From Chrysemys picta bellii (Eukaryota; Chordata; Testudines; Emydidae), in NCBI RefSeq assembly GCF_011386835.1, contig NC_088793.1, forward strand, positions 99,370,923 to 99,434,922: DNA of 64,000 nt, in the 5' to 3' direction. Position numbers and translations under genes: made by a program. The notes below the pieces were generated by a model. The model ran no database searches. It was not told the DNA's origin and saw only the letters and a program-made list of their open reading frames with translations. This document shows positions 1 to 11,399 of this stretch, piece after piece (position 1 is the first letter of the stretch; each line of letters opens with the position of its first letter).

Positions 1-808
1 TTTGGGGGTTTGATGTCTGTGCAGTCCTGATCCTACTGCTTTGTGTTTATTAACTAGGAAACAGCTGTAAGAGGAAGTAGATTTGTTGTGCTGTCAATTT
101 GCCAGTTGTGGTCAAAGTTTCGTATGACAGAAAAGTGAGTGTGATACAAAAAAAAAGTCAATACTGGATATTAAAGGGGACGTGCAAAAGGTGTGTTTTT
201 AAAACTGGGCCTGCATCGTCATTTTGCTTTCCTGTGATGTATAAAGAAGGCTTGTGTTTAAAAAAAAATCATGGGAACATCAGAAAGGTTAAGTCTGGTC
301 TTTCCTGGAGAACATAATGGATGTCCCAGAGGATGTATACTGTATACTTTGACTTATGTAACTGTTAGGTCTCACATTTTTATTGGAGGGGTGGAGTGGT
401 TTAATCTTTAATTAACATGTTCTTCCTCAAAAATGCTAATTGGTCATTGAATTTATACACACAAACTAACAGACAGTTTTAGACTGTCAGTGTTTCACTA
501 GCTCCCCCACTAGAGAGTCTTTCGGGCAGCACAGTCATTTATTTCTAACATTTAAAAAAAGGCAGGAAGAAAAACTTTTGAAAAACATGTTTCAGGCCTT
601 ATTTATACATTATAAAGAAGCAAATAAGGGCACAGCTCCATTTTGTCCTTTAAGTTACCTTTAAGGAGATTCAATTCTTCCTTCAGTTACAAGGGTACTA
701 CTGCCACTGACTTCAATGACTTATGTAACTGAGGCAGAAACAGACCTTGTTTTGGGTGATTTTTCTCTCAATTTGGAATAGGAAAACTACTACACAGAAT
801 GTTTGGAG

Positions 809-880
809 CCTGATCCTGCTTCCATTGAAGACAATGGGAGTTTGGCCACAGTCTCCTATGGGAGCAGAACAGGCTCCAAT
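809..880. repeat. Short palindromic interspersed repeat
   Basis: An imperfect inverted repeat starting agcctgatcctgcttccatt and ending with gggagcagaacaggctcc, with a central caatgggagttt. The same layout recurs at 5169, 8309, 17592, 24013, 37868 and 56536. Confidence 0.5.
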
Positions 881-2913
881 ACAGTAGATTATATTTATGA
901 AAAGTTTGGGAAACAAATGTTGTACTAATGTGTGCATTAAGCTGAAACTAGCAAACAAACATCTCTCACATTTCCATCATTCCCCCTCTTCCACCTCAGT
1001 GCTGAAAGGGGGATTAGGGACTTTTAGGAATCACTAGGGCATTTTGTGGGCCTCCTTGCTCCTTCCTGGACAGATGCATGGGGCATTCTCCATTTAAGGA
1101 GAACCATTCTCTCCCACTCCCAACCATGCCTCATTCTTTCCTGGCTGACATCCACATTCCTGGGGCCAGCCAGGAAGAGTTTCTAAATGCTGCTGGCCTT
1201 AAGTGTCTCACAGTGGACATGTGTCACAGAGGGCTGAATCCCCCCTTACCCTGAGGCTAGGGCTGGTGCAGAGCCTGAGGGAGGTGCCTTGTATCGCCCT
1301 GATTTTGGTGTCCTCAAAGCCAATATCACCCTCAAACCTGCCATGAATTTCCCCCCAGTTTTAATGGTCTCTGTGAGCTTTAAAGAAGCCAGGAAATAGG
1401 AGTGACACAGGAGCATGCCCCTCCCACCCCAATCCATGCTCCACCTCTTGCCTGCCCTGAAACACCTCCTGCCCCAGGGGCACCTGTGGAGTGGGGGTGG
1501 GGTATTCTTCACCTGGGAATATACCCTGGGGGGGGCTGCTTTGTAGCCCCTTTGTGTCAACACAGCCAACACAGTGGGCTTGCAGGGCGACCATGAATGG
1601 ACCCAGAGGGAGCACACTATGCCACTGGTCCACAGTCTGTGCTGTCTGCATATTAGTTTCCAACTGGAGTTGGTTTTGACCTATATAGGTTACATCCATG
1701 TATCATATCTATCCCTATGTGCTAGCGCTGCAATCATACTCAGAGGAGGTTCTCAGCCTAACATTCATCCATAAAGAAGAGCAGAAGCTGGTGATGGGAC
1801 AGTGGCGGGAAAAGCGCTTGTAGGTTTCTTTTGGTTAAGTGATGGTAAACGTCAAGCTAAGGAGTCAACTGATGTACACAAGGGATGTGGGAATTTGCGT
1901 AATCAGAAAACAAGAAAAAGACATGGCCAGCTTGCATAGGACCCAGTCTAACTCCCTTTAAAGCCAATGGACATCTGTCAGTGAGTGTTGGATCAGGCAC
2001 AAGACACTCCAAGGCCATATTCCCAGAGGCTGTTTATGCCAATTTACACCAGCTGAGGATCTGGCCCCAATTCTGGAAATTTCAGAGTGTCTTTCAACTA
2101 AGCCCTTGTCCCTCCAGGTCTTAGATGAAAGTCCCTTAGCAACATCTGTTTTCTAACTGCCTGATCATTATGCTTTGGGTTTACCCTTCTAAAAACATCT
2201 TACTCAGCATGCTTACCCCGGAAACTGGCCCTTTAAATCTGGAAGAGACAACCAGCTGCAGCCCCACATTAGTCATTTTGTCTCTGGCTGTTGCTACTCT
2301 GAGTGGTGAGTTCTCAGTTTTTGTGTGTGTTTTTTTTCTTAGCATATCTTTTCCTGAGGAAGTAGCACATGTCTCACTATCCTTAACTCTTAACTGACCT
2401 CCTTTACATGATCATCTAAAGAGCACTGCATCTATTTACCTTCAGGGCATGCTGTGATTTTTTTGTTAGGGTTTTGATAAAGGAGTGAGGGTTGGGGATG
2501 GTTAAATATGTGAGATTATTGTAATTTCTGTTAGGCATAAAGCAAGTAGCCTGGTAAATGATATTTGGCAGCTCAATGAGTGTCCTTCGGATTTTATTTT
2601 TGTTTGTTTTGTAGATATACACACAAAAGCCATGGAGATAGAGGTTTCAAGAAATCCAAATAAATGAACCTCCCCATGGATACTAAACATACTAGGACTA
2701 ATTGACTAGATTGAACTGTCCCTCCTGGATTGGGCCAGTCAGGAAAGAACAAAAAATGTGAACAATGGGGACCCTTTCACGTTATTTCCTGACATCTGTT
2801 CAACCAAGGAAGAGTTTAGGTTAGGGTAGAGGAAAAAAGGGAGTGGGAACAGGCTCAAGGAATCTGAGTTCACATGCTCCACGGAATTTTCAGTACAATT
2901 ATCAATAGCAGTA

Positions 2914-3110
2914 GTAGGCAGTGTGGCCTAGTGGACAGAGCATTGGACTCAAGAGACCTCAGTTCTAGTCCCAGATCTGCTACTGGCCTGCTTGTGATCG
3001 TGTCTCATTTTCCCTTCTATAAAATGGGGCTAGAGATCCTATGAACACCTCTGTAAAACACTTTGAGATCTGCTGATAAAAAGAGCAAGGTATTATATAT
3101 TATCACCATC
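2914..3110 (+). mobile_element. MIR-type SINE
   Basis: A tRNA-related head (gcagtgtggcctagtggaca, cattggactcaagagacc), then the MIR core with ttctataaaatggggctaga and the tail aaaacactttgagatctgctg. The order and wording match CORE-SINE/MIR elements; old and diverged. Confidence 0.8.
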
Positions 3111-4154
3111 CTCAATTTAGCACTCCAGTCAAACGCTCTTGAGAAATGGACACTTCAGATACCTAACTAGGAGCAATCATGGCTTTCAGAATATGACAAA
3201 CCATTCACATCCATTAACAAATTTAAAAATGTGAAACGTAGAAAACAGAGGCATCACTATGATTTAAATTTCTAAAAAAAGTAAAAATCTATTATAGCAA
3301 ATGATACTAGTGCATTTTTCAGGTAAAATTGGTAAAAGCATTTTAACTTTACAATAATGCCTCTGGACTTAGATTTCATAGGTATTTGGTGTCTTTGAAA
3401 CCCCAGACAATGTTTATTTATTGCCTTTAAAGCCAATCACTGTTTACATAACACCAATTAGCTCATTATTCTTGAAGAAAGGGATCATGGCACAGCCCTG
3501 AAACAGGTGCAGCAGTTTTTAATGCAGCTCAAGTTGGATGGCTTTCCTGCAAAAATGAACTGATTTTCTTCTTGTTCTAATCTCACGAATGGAGCTCACT
3601 TTGGCATGTTGGCAAAAGCAGAAGTGTATTAGGATGTAAGTAGGCTGCATTTGCCTGGCCCATCGCAATCTGTGCTGGGGAGAGCTAACATATGGAATTT
3701 GCCTTTCAGAACTTCCCATTTCTAAAGGGTTCATCGGGGCCACTGGAAAAAAGCACCAGATGTGATAAAACACTGCAATAATTGCTTGGTAATTTTCCAG
3801 CCCCAAATTTTAGTGTATTTATTGACACAAGCACCAGGCTTCTCTTCCTTCCCTTGTGCTGACCCAGCATTTTGGCAGCTCTCCCAGTTGTTCACAGTTC
3901 TTACCAGCGAAAGGTTTGCTGAGAGCAGGAGAGGGTAAGATTAATCATGCTTCTGGAAACACAAGAATTGTGGGGGGGGGCTCAATTCTACCTCTCTCTC
4001 TACATTGTTTATGTTTTGTTATTCATCTTTCCTGTATTTATCCCTCTGTTAGCTATTTCTCCAGAACACTTTGGATACACATTCTAAAATTTGGAGGTGG
4101 TTAATCAGTCTTCCTGTCTATGTATCTACAAAGTGTCCAGCATAATATCTAGAT

Positions 4155-4913
4155 CGGGGTGGGCAAAGTACAGCCCACAGGCCGCATCCGGCCCAACAGG
4201 GCTTTGGATCCGGCTTGCAGGATTGCCACCCCAGTGGCGCCATGGGCGCTGCGCTGCTCCCAGAAGTGGCCGGCACCACATCCCTGTGGCCCCTGGTGTG
4301 TGTGTGGGGGGGGAGGGGGGCAGAGGGCTCCATGCGCTGCCCTCGCCTCCAGGCACCGCCCCCCGCAGCTCCCATTGGCCAGGAACAGGAAACCGCAGCT
4401 AATGGGAGCTTTGGGAGAGGTACCCACAGGCAAGTGCAGCACAAGGAGCCCTCTGCCTCCCTTCCCCCAGGGGCCACAGGGACGTGGTGCCAGCCGCTTC
4501 CGGGAGCAGCGTGAAGTCAGGGCAGGCAGGCAGGGAGCTCCAGGTAAGCAGCACCAGGCCGGAGCTCAAACCCCTCCTGCACCCCAACTCCCTGCCCTGC
4601 ACCCGCTGCTGCACCACGCACCCCTCCTGCACCCCAACTCCCTGCCCTGAGCCCCCTCCTGCATTCTGCACCCCTGCCCTGAGCCTGCTCCTGCACTCCG
4701 CACCCCTCCTCCATCCCAACCCCCTTCTCTGAGCCTCCTCATAAACACTGCAACCCTCCTCTGCCCCAACCCTTTGCCCTGGGCCCCTTCCTGCACACCA
4801 TACCCCCTCCCATGCCCCACACTCCCTCCTGCACCCCAACACCCTGTCCTGGCCATGCATGCAATTTCCCCACCCAGATGTGGCCCTTGGGCCAAAAAGT
4901 TTCCCCACCCCTG
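4155..4913. mobile_element. Non-autonomous hAT element with 8-bp target duplication
   Basis: Flanked by an exact 8-bp duplication atctagat (4147-4154 and 4914-4921). Ends are inverted: cggggtgggcaaag on the left and, reversed, caggggtggggaaac on the right, followed by ggccgcatccggcc against ggcccaagggccac. This is the hAT pattern. The interior is GC-rich and includes a degenerate tandem array (about 4565-4850). No transposase is present. Confidence 0.85.
4565..4850. repeat. Degenerate GC-rich minisatellite inside the hAT element
   Basis: Several variants of a unit containing cctcctgcaccccaactccc and tgccctgagcc follow one another. The array produces long spurious open frames in several phases on both strands. 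Confidence 0.75.
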
Positions 4914-5168
4914 ATCTAGATGCTCTCCAATCACTTGTGTTTTTTTTTTAAAGGAAAGAGTAAGTCTCTAGAAAAATAATAGAAGTATTTAGGCCAAATT
5001 CAAGACTTCAGTGGCTGAAACTATGACTTGATTGTACCTTTATGGTCCAGGATACTGCTGCAAGTGGTGAGCAGCTGCATAGCAACAAGAGCTCCAGGAG
5101 ACATAGTTGATGCAATCCAGCCACAACCCCTTACTACAGGGGGCTGGAGAGCTACTGTCAAGCACAAG

Positions 5169-5240
5169 GGGTGAAATCTGGATTCACTGAAATCAGTGGG
5201 AGTTTTGCCATTGATTTTTGGGAGGCCAAGATTTCATCAA
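5169..5240. repeat. Short palindromic interspersed repeat
   Basis: Inverted ends gtgaaatctgg and aagatttcat flank a centre with cagtgggagttttgccattg. Same family as the copy at 8309-8376. Confidence 0.6.
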
Positions 5241-5846
5241 AGGGCTGCAATTAGGCCCTGTCCCTGTGTGGGCTGGTCTTTATGCCCTCTCTCTGTACCT
5301 CACCCTGTTGTTCAACTGGACAGGGCAGGGCAGAACCTACCCCTAAAGGCAGAGAACTCCCCCTACTTTCTGTTCTCTCCATGAATATAGTCAACTAATT
5401 AAACACTGATATTTTCTCTCACTTTCAGCCCTAAATATATAGCAAATCCTTACATTTTTCTTAGTTCTTTTACTTTTGCTCTCTCCTCTTTACTGATGAG
5501 CTTATCCACAGCTCTTGTTTCTTGTGTTGAAAGTGCAAAAAAAGAGACAACCAAAGGGATAAAAATGAAGAGCTAAGAATGAGCCATTAGAGTGGACCTT
5601 TATCAAATTGTTCTGCTGTAAAATCATCACAAGATTTACCAGACTTTTCAAAGGACACCATCCATAAATACATTTTAAAATGTTACAAACTTGGAAAGAT
5701 GTGGGCCACAGCTACATTCACAGAGTTTATCCGGTGGCTTTTTTTCTCTGAAATGTTACCAAAAACGTGGACCTGTTCTTCAGTATGCCGTGAAGCTAAG
5801 ACACTACAGAACAGAAAAAAAGAGCAGAGAAGCTGCTCAGCATTAC

Positions 5847-5922
5847 CATCTTTCACTTCATCTTGAGCTTCATTTTTATTCTCTCTTGCTGTCACAGATG
5901 AGGGCTCACTCTCACCAGAGAC
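5847..5922 (-). CDS. ARHGAP18: ARHGAP18 probable coding exon 4
   Basis: Short exon of 76 bp, inferred from phase, splice signals and weak similarity. A strong acceptor (tttctttttgctttttag) precedes 5922 and a donor (GATG|gtaatg) follows 5847. It starts in phase 0, as the exon 3 donor requires, and holds 25 codons plus one base. The peptide begins VSGESEPSSVTARENKNEAQ and ends DEVKD. The order GES-S-ARENKN-AQDE resembles the poorly conserved serine/asparagine-rich segment that follows the exon 3 segment in mammalian ARHGAP18. It is hydrophilic and probably disordered, which explains the low conservation. The next exon should begin by completing a G-starting codon; I could not find it between 1 and 5846, so it probably lies beyond the left edge. 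Confidence 0.75.
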
Positions 5923-6312
5923 CTAAAAAAGCAAAAAGAAACCAAGCCATCTCTAAGCTCAAATACCAATAGCTTATTACAGCAAATGACAGAATGTAAG
6001 TAACTCCTTTGGCCCTGATCTTGTGTGTGGATAGACTTGCAACCCAGGAGAGCTCCTCTGAAGTCAATGGGACTCCATTGCGGTGCAGCAGTCCACCCAT
6101 GGACTGTCAGTTATGGGACTGGGGTGTTTGATAGGAGCTCTTAATCACAGACATGGGACACAAGAAATTAAGTCCCTCAACCAAAAACACAATTAGACAC
6201 AAATTTAGTTCTGATGTCACTACTGCTCCACCATAATATGCAAAATGAATGGGAAAAGCTAGAATTTGAATTAAAGCCACAGTCTGCAGTCGCAGGGATG
6301 TAGAGGGGAGAT

Positions 6313-6530
6313 TATATATATAATATAGGCACAGAACTGGGACTCAGGAGACCTGAGTTCAATTCCTGGCTCTGTCACTGGCCTGCTGTGTGACCTTCAG
6401 CAAGTCACTTTAACCTCACGGTGGCTCAGTTTCTTTATCTGTAAAAGAGGCATATGACGCTGACCTCCTTTGTAAAGTGCTTTGAGATGTACGGGTGAAA
6501 AGCACTGTATAGAAATTAGGTATTATTATA
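6313..6530 (+). mobile_element. MIR-type SINE
   Basis: Well preserved MIR layout: ctcaggagacctgagttcaa (box-B-like), then gctgtgtgaccttcagcaag, ctcagtttctttatctgtaa, and the tail tttgtaaagtgctttgagat. Confidence 0.88.
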
Positions 6531-8308
6531 TTATTTCAGTGGGAGCTCCCAGGAGGAATTCTGATTGACTCATCCCCAAAGTGCAAGCTGCAGCAGAAGC
6601 ACTGTCACCCTGGTGCAGAATGTAGCATGCACTCCCTCCTGTGATTTGATGGGTCCAAGACAGCTCTGGCCCTGCTGTCATACCAGTCCTTGTGGGGGGA
6701 GGCTAGCAATGTTAGCTGTGCATACTGTTTGCATTCCCAGCAACAGTATGGCTGGTCCATTCCACAAAGGAACAAGAGGGAGGGAGGACAAAGGCCGTTT
6801 TTGCTCCCATAGTGAAGCCTTGCAGGGCCAACTACAATCCAGCCCTGAGTTTGTAAACAAACAAGACTTCTGAAGTTCCATTGCTTGCTTATGTCCAAGA
6901 TTATTATGGATACAGTATTCAGAATTTGCCAGGAAATCTTTATACTCATGGTCCATACGGTTTCTTATTTCCATATTAAAATTTCATTAACTCCCTGCAC
7001 AGCCCAGAATGTTAACTAGATGCTGAGTGGCTCTTGCCTGGCATTTTAGATAAGTGCTGTACAGCCCAAGAGTTGGGGAGAATAAAAGTGAACTGCAAAA
7101 CTTTGATGAAAAAGCAAGTCGGGCTCATTTTGTTTTAAAATCCCAGGTCCTGAAAGGCAAATCCTAGTCCCACCTCTGTGGGTGCAGAAAGCGCCAGAAC
7201 TACTGCTGTTCCACGGCCCTGGGGTGGGGCGGAGCAGGAGGCGGGGGGCTTTTGAAGGGTATATGCAATCCCAGTGCATGAAGAGCATAGCTCCAGAGGA
7301 CTCTCAGTGAAGTCACACAGCTGCTCTTTGAGGACATGGCAGGGAAGGATGTCATGGAAGGATCCATGACTCTATAGCTTTTTTCCTGCCCTACCTCTTT
7401 ACCGTTGGTAGAGGAGGGATATAGAAGATAGGCAGAAGCTGTATTAGGTTGGAGTATCAGCAGCAGAGTGGCTTCACTCCTGTTTTGTGGCATGGAAGGG
7501 ACAGTAGTAGGAAGATTTTTTTTCTTTTCTATTTAGACCCTTCTCTTTGGTACATGCTGCAGGATTACAGGTACTTGTTTGTGCTGCATAATTTATGGCT
7601 TGAATACAAGAACTTGAATGTCCTTTTTCATGCTGAATTAACACAGTTAAGAGTGAAATGACACTGCTCTAAACTGCGTTTTATCCCACCTCTGCGAAGT
7701 AACAGTGTCACAGTGTATAACAGAAGAACACAACTTCACTTTTTGGTATAACCTGTTTCATACAAAATGGGCCCCAGAATGTTTTGCAGAATTAAGTGTC
7801 CCAAGTCCCATATTCCCCTCTCCATCCATATGCAGAGGGGAGCTTGATCTTGGTGAAGGGGAAGTTCTGTCTCTGCAGCATGTTTCTTACAAACTTCCTC
7901 TGGAGAATTTTAGTTCCAGGGTGTTAGAAGGGATGAGTCAAGTGGTGGGGGGGAAATCAACCGGTCTCAGTTTCTCCACCTCGCTGCCACCACTTGAAGT
8001 ACAATGCTCAGGAACAAAAATGAGGACAAGTGGCTACAAAGCAAATGTCAAGGAACAAGGCCTCCATGCGGATGGCCCTGCGCCACCATCAGATCAGTGT
8101 CTTCTCCCAGCTTTGGCAGGCTGGAGGGGAGAAGAGATCAAACCCCAACCCTCTCAACAGAAAAATTACCAGGCAACTCCCTAAACTGAATCCAAGTTTC
8201 TTTTCCCATGTGTGGCTTACTCCTGTGTAGGGAAGAATAGCTCTTCCTTTTTATGTTTAATATTTGCTTTTGAAAACTCCACTCTGTGTGCTAAAAGTAT
8301 TCAGCATT

Positions 8309-8376
8309 GACCTAACTTTGCTGCCACTGAAGTCAATGGGAGTTTTGCTATTGACTTTAGGGAGCAGAGTTAGGCC
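8309..8376. repeat. Short palindromic interspersed repeat (best hairpin)
   Basis: The left arm gacctaactttgctgccactg pairs with the right arm gggagcagagttaggcc, and aagtcaatgggag with ctattgacttt, so nearly the whole 68 bp can fold into one hairpin. Confidence 0.65.
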
Positions 8377-8453
8377 AGTACTGAACCCTTCTGAAAAGGC
8401 CAGCCAGTGTTTTAGCAGAGCAGAACAAAGCCAAACCACACTAAGGAGCTTAC

Positions 8454-8689
8454 TTTTTCCTTTGAATCACTTTGTTGCCTGAAGATATCTCTGACGTCAG
8501 GAACCTGGTACGGCTTGTTTTTTTTCCTCAGGGTTTGTGAGACAGTCTCCACTCGCTTTTGTACTGCTGCCGTTTGAGTTCGCGTCAATGTGGACAGAAA
8601 TACCATGCTGTCTAGGGAATCTCCTGTGCTCTCACCAAAAAGATTTGACAGCCCAGCTTCCTTTAACCACTCTTCTTCCAATTCTCCCT
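8454..8689 (-). CDS. ARHGAP18: ARHGAP18 coding exon 3
   Basis: Internal exon of 236 bp: two bases completing the Glu codon shared with exon 2, then 78 codons, ending in phase 0. The acceptor is cttctctcctggcacag and the donor is AAA|gtaagc. The translation starts GELEEEWLKEAGLSNLFG, passes through FLSTLTRTQTAAVQKRVETV and ends DVRDIFRQQSDSKEK. This is the best conserved part of the gene in the window and closely matches vertebrate ARHGAP18 as I know it (EEEWLKEAGLS, LSTLTRTQ-AAVQKRVETVSQTLRKKNK). Helical content is likely high and no catalytic residues lie here; the arginine-finger GAP domain is encoded further left, outside the window. The exon is also open on the other strand, but that reading has no splice or family support. 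Confidence 0.95.
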
Positions 8690-8904
8690 CTGTGCCAGGA
8701 GAGAAGAGCAAAATCAAAGGACATGAATGCTAGATTTTGGGTCTGAGCTCTGTAGCTGAGCACAGTGAGTTAAAGTCACACAGTGTAGTCTGTGTGAACC
8801 TATAGGAAAAGGTCCAGGAGGATCTGCAAGGGGAGAGCAATTCTTAGCATGGTCACACATTATATTAAGGGGACGCTTATGGTGTCTAAACAGTTAATAG
8901 GTGA

Positions 8905-9168
8905 AAAGAACAGGAGTACTTGTGGCACCTTAGAGACTAACAAATTTATTAGAGCATAAGCTTTCGTGGACTACAGCCCGCTTCTTCGGATGCATACAGA
9001 GTGATTCCACTGAGTTCAGTACAGAGTGATTCCACTCTGTATGCATCCAAAGAAATGGGCTGTAGTCCACGAAAGCTTATGCTCTAATAAATTTGTTAGT
9101 CTCTAAGGTGCCACAAGTACTCCTGTTCTTTTTGCGGATACAGACTAACACGGCTGCTACTCTGAAAC
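8905..9168 (+). mobile_element. Fold-back SINE 1 (body copied twice, inverted)
   Basis: Flanked by an exact 14-bp duplication cagttaataggtga (8891-8904, 9169-9182), so the whole composite is one insertion. Left arm (from 8908) is the element body in antisense, starting gaacaggagtac and ending ggatgcat. Right arm (to 9168) is body plus 3' tail in sense, ending gatacagactaacacggctg and ctactctgaaac. The arms differ at a few positions and are separated by a spacer of about 45 bp containing the 16-bp direct repeat acagagtgattccact. No coding capacity. Confidence 0.85.
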
Positions 9169-9196
9169 CAGTTAATAGGTGATTAACCTTTTTAAA

Positions 9197-9220
9197 ATAT
9201 ATATATATATATATATATTT
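9197..9220. repeat. (AT)n microsatellite
   Basis: Pure alternating AT just downstream of the fold-back SINE. Confidence 0.9.
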
Positions 9221-10589
9221 TACTGTAGATTATGATAGAGTCTGACAAGTCAACAGGTGGTTTATAACAGTCTATAGTACCTTCTGCGGAGGTGCTTATA
9301 ACCATCTATCTCGTAACAAGCTTATTAATTTTATGAATTAATCCTTCATAAGCCATTTACAAACATGACCCTTACAGCTCTTCACTGTTTCAACTTCTAA
9401 CTAAGCAGTAAAGATCTGTTTCTTTGACAACTGTCCCTATTCCAGTGGAAGGGGTGGGTGAGAGGAAGCTTGAAAGCCTTTAATCAGCACCACTTTATTT
9501 ATAGTTCAGTGCTCAATCTTTTTATACCATTAACTTAAATTTGTTTGCCTTGTTGTTTTTTTAGTACATTAATTCCTATAGTTTTTCACTAGTGTGATCT
9601 AGTTCAATTTGATCAGGGGTGATTCAATCTAATAGGCGATTTTAATGCAATTTTTAATTAATTATCTCTACTGATGCCGTCTCTAATCTATACTGATATC
9701 CAGCAAGATGATCACTGCTTTGTTGTTTCTAGTTGATAATGTGTCTTTTATTGACTGTTCATTGCAGAAAGGCAGAAGGCATATGTTAATTATTGCAATT
9801 GACCAAGAGTGTAATATAACCTGTACTCTTCAAACAAAATTTTTACATAATGGTGCTTGTTTAAAAATTGCTACCAAACCCTGTACTGATGTGGAGTGGA
9901 TTGTACTGACTTTTGATGGTACCCTCAAGTTTTTAATGGTCATTAAGTATACAGAGCTGGATTCTCATCTCAGTTAAGTCAATGGAGTAGCCCTGGATTG
10001 ACATCAGTTTATCTGAGATATGAATCTGGCACATACTCTTCAATATTGTTATTCATTGTAGCCTAGTTTCTCTTAAATCCTGGTGAGCATCTTTGTATTC
10101 ATGGAAAAGTGAAAGAGTAGACCTCTCACTGAACAGCGGTAGAGTCTGTATTACGAATTTGTTACTGCATTGGGGCCATAGCCTGAACTTCTTACTCTGC
10201 CAAAACTCCCCATTGACTTGGAGTTTTCCCCAAGCAGGAAGTTCAGAATTTGGAGTAAGGACTAGAAACAAGGTATCTGTAGCGTAGTTTGTTACCTTCT
10301 TCTGAAATCCCACCCTCAGGTAGAAGTGCCTAAGGGAGACAGCATGAGCACGTGGCCCCCTGAAAGTCTATGAGACTCGTACTCTTAACTCATTGATCAT
10401 CTTTGAAAATCCCACCCCAAAACTTTAATTTACCATTTTCAGAATTGGGGGGGGGGTGTTTTCCTAACAATTTTGTATCTTCAGGGGAAGCACACACCAT
10501 ACTGTTGAAAATAAATCCTTACTTTACATTTACATTACTTTTACATTCTGGTATTCAGGGCTTGGGATCTTTATCGGAAAAGTCGGCGG

Positions 10590-10700
10590 TTGCCATATTG
10601 GATCAGTCCACCTCGTCTATAATCCTGTCTCCGACAGGAACTGACACCTGATTTTTCACAGGAAGGTCTAAAACCCCCATCATAGATTATACCATGTCAC
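10590..10700 (-). mobile_element. CR1-like 3' fragment, old
   Basis: Contains gccatattggatcagtccac and taatcctgtctccgacagga, phrases typical of the 3' region of an old CR1/L3-type repeat in amniotes as I recall. The fragment is short and its borders are approximate. Confidence 0.4.
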
Positions 10701-11199
10701 AACTGTAGGAGTTGTTGCGTCTTAAACCCAGGCAGTCAGTGGTTGGCTTCTGTTCTGAAGCATGAGATTATATGCCCATTATGCAATTTTATCTGACCTA
10801 TTGTAATTACTAATTGTATTAACAAATCCTTTTCTTCTTAAATACAAGAATATAAATCTGTCTATAAAGCTTAAACTAGTATAATTTGAAAATAAAGAAC
10901 ATCTGGAAATACCTTTTAAGGAAAATAAAACTGGTATTTTATCTCCTCTGGCATAACTCTCTAAGGACAGTTTTTTGTGTTTTTTGTTTGTTTGTTTTTG
11001 TTTTTTAAAGCAGCCACTAATTTTGGGTACCTCATTTTTTGGGTGTCCAATTTAAGGCACCCAAGGCCTGGTTTGTAGAAGTGCTGGGTAGCTCCTATTG
11101 ACTCATTTGGAGTTGTTGGGTCCTCAGCACCTCTGAAAATAAATCCTAAGGTGTCTCAAAATCAGGGGCCACTAAAATAATCGTTCACCAAAATGTTAC

Positions 11200-11399
11200 C
11201 ATCAGGCTCTTTCACCACAACCACTTCTTGGTCTCTATGATTATTTTTGCTGGTTTCATGGATGTTTTCAAGTTCTTTCCAATAGTCATCCATAGACAAC
11301 TCATCCAAGGAATCCTGGGAACTTGAGCGGTCCATTTGTGGCCTCTCTGTGGACTTCTTAGAGTTGTCATGGTTCATTGTATACTGGCCAGATCTGCGG
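11200..11399 (-). CDS. ARHGAP18: ARHGAP18 coding exon 2
   Basis: Internal exon of 200 bp. It begins with one base completing the split serine codon from exon 1, then 66 codons, then one base (G) of the next codon, so the phases fit both neighbours. It reads RRSGQYTMNH at the start, contains SSQDSLDELSMDDYWKELEN in the middle and ends VVVVKEPD. The QDSLDELSM-DYW block and the VVVVKEPD end are what I know from vertebrate ARHGAP18. The acceptor is tattcttatag (a rather weak pyrimidine tract) and the donor is GATG|gtaaca. The segment is acidic and serine-rich, probably largely disordered with a short helix at the DYWKELEN part, and lies N-terminal to the RhoGAP domain. Reading past the donor runs into a stop soon afterwards, so the splice site is needed. 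Confidence 0.92.

Larger units (their letters stand above)
1..5846 (-). other. ARHGAP18 intron 4 (partial)
   Basis: Intron sequence between probable exon 4 and the next exon beyond the left edge. Recognisable content: a short palindromic repeat near 809-880, a MIR-type SINE (2914-3110), a hAT element (4155-4913) and another palindromic repeat (5169-5240). I see nothing I can name in 1-808, 881-2913 and 3111-4146. Long open frames at about 1246-1699 and 4118-4934 come from GC-rich composition. Confidence 0.6.
5923..8453 (-). other. ARHGAP18 intron 3
   Basis: About 2.5 kb between exons 3 and 4. It contains a MIR-type SINE (6313-6530) and a palindromic repeat (8309-8376). I recognise nothing in 6531-8308; the plus-strand open frame at 7705-8184 (159 codons) shows no family signature or splice context. 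Confidence 0.75.
8690..11199 (-). other. ARHGAP18 intron 2
   Basis: About 2.5 kb between exons 2 and 3, with a fold-back SINE (8905-9168), an (AT)n run (9197-9220) and a piece of old CR1-like 3' sequence near 10590-10700. Nothing is recognised in 9221-10589 and 10701-11199. Confidence 0.85.

Noticed and set aside
3519..3806. Minus-strand frame preceded by a cttttttccag acceptor-like motif
   Set aside because: I tested it as the next ARHGAP18 exon, but neither peptide nor phase fits.
4118..4934. Several overlapping open frames of 60-169 codons on both strands
   Set aside because: They coincide with the GC-rich tandem array of a hAT element and have low-complexity, repeat-like translations.
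7705..8184. Plus-strand frame of 159 codons
   Set aside because: No domain, no splice context, lies in ARHGAP18 intron 3, and the translation is not protein-like.
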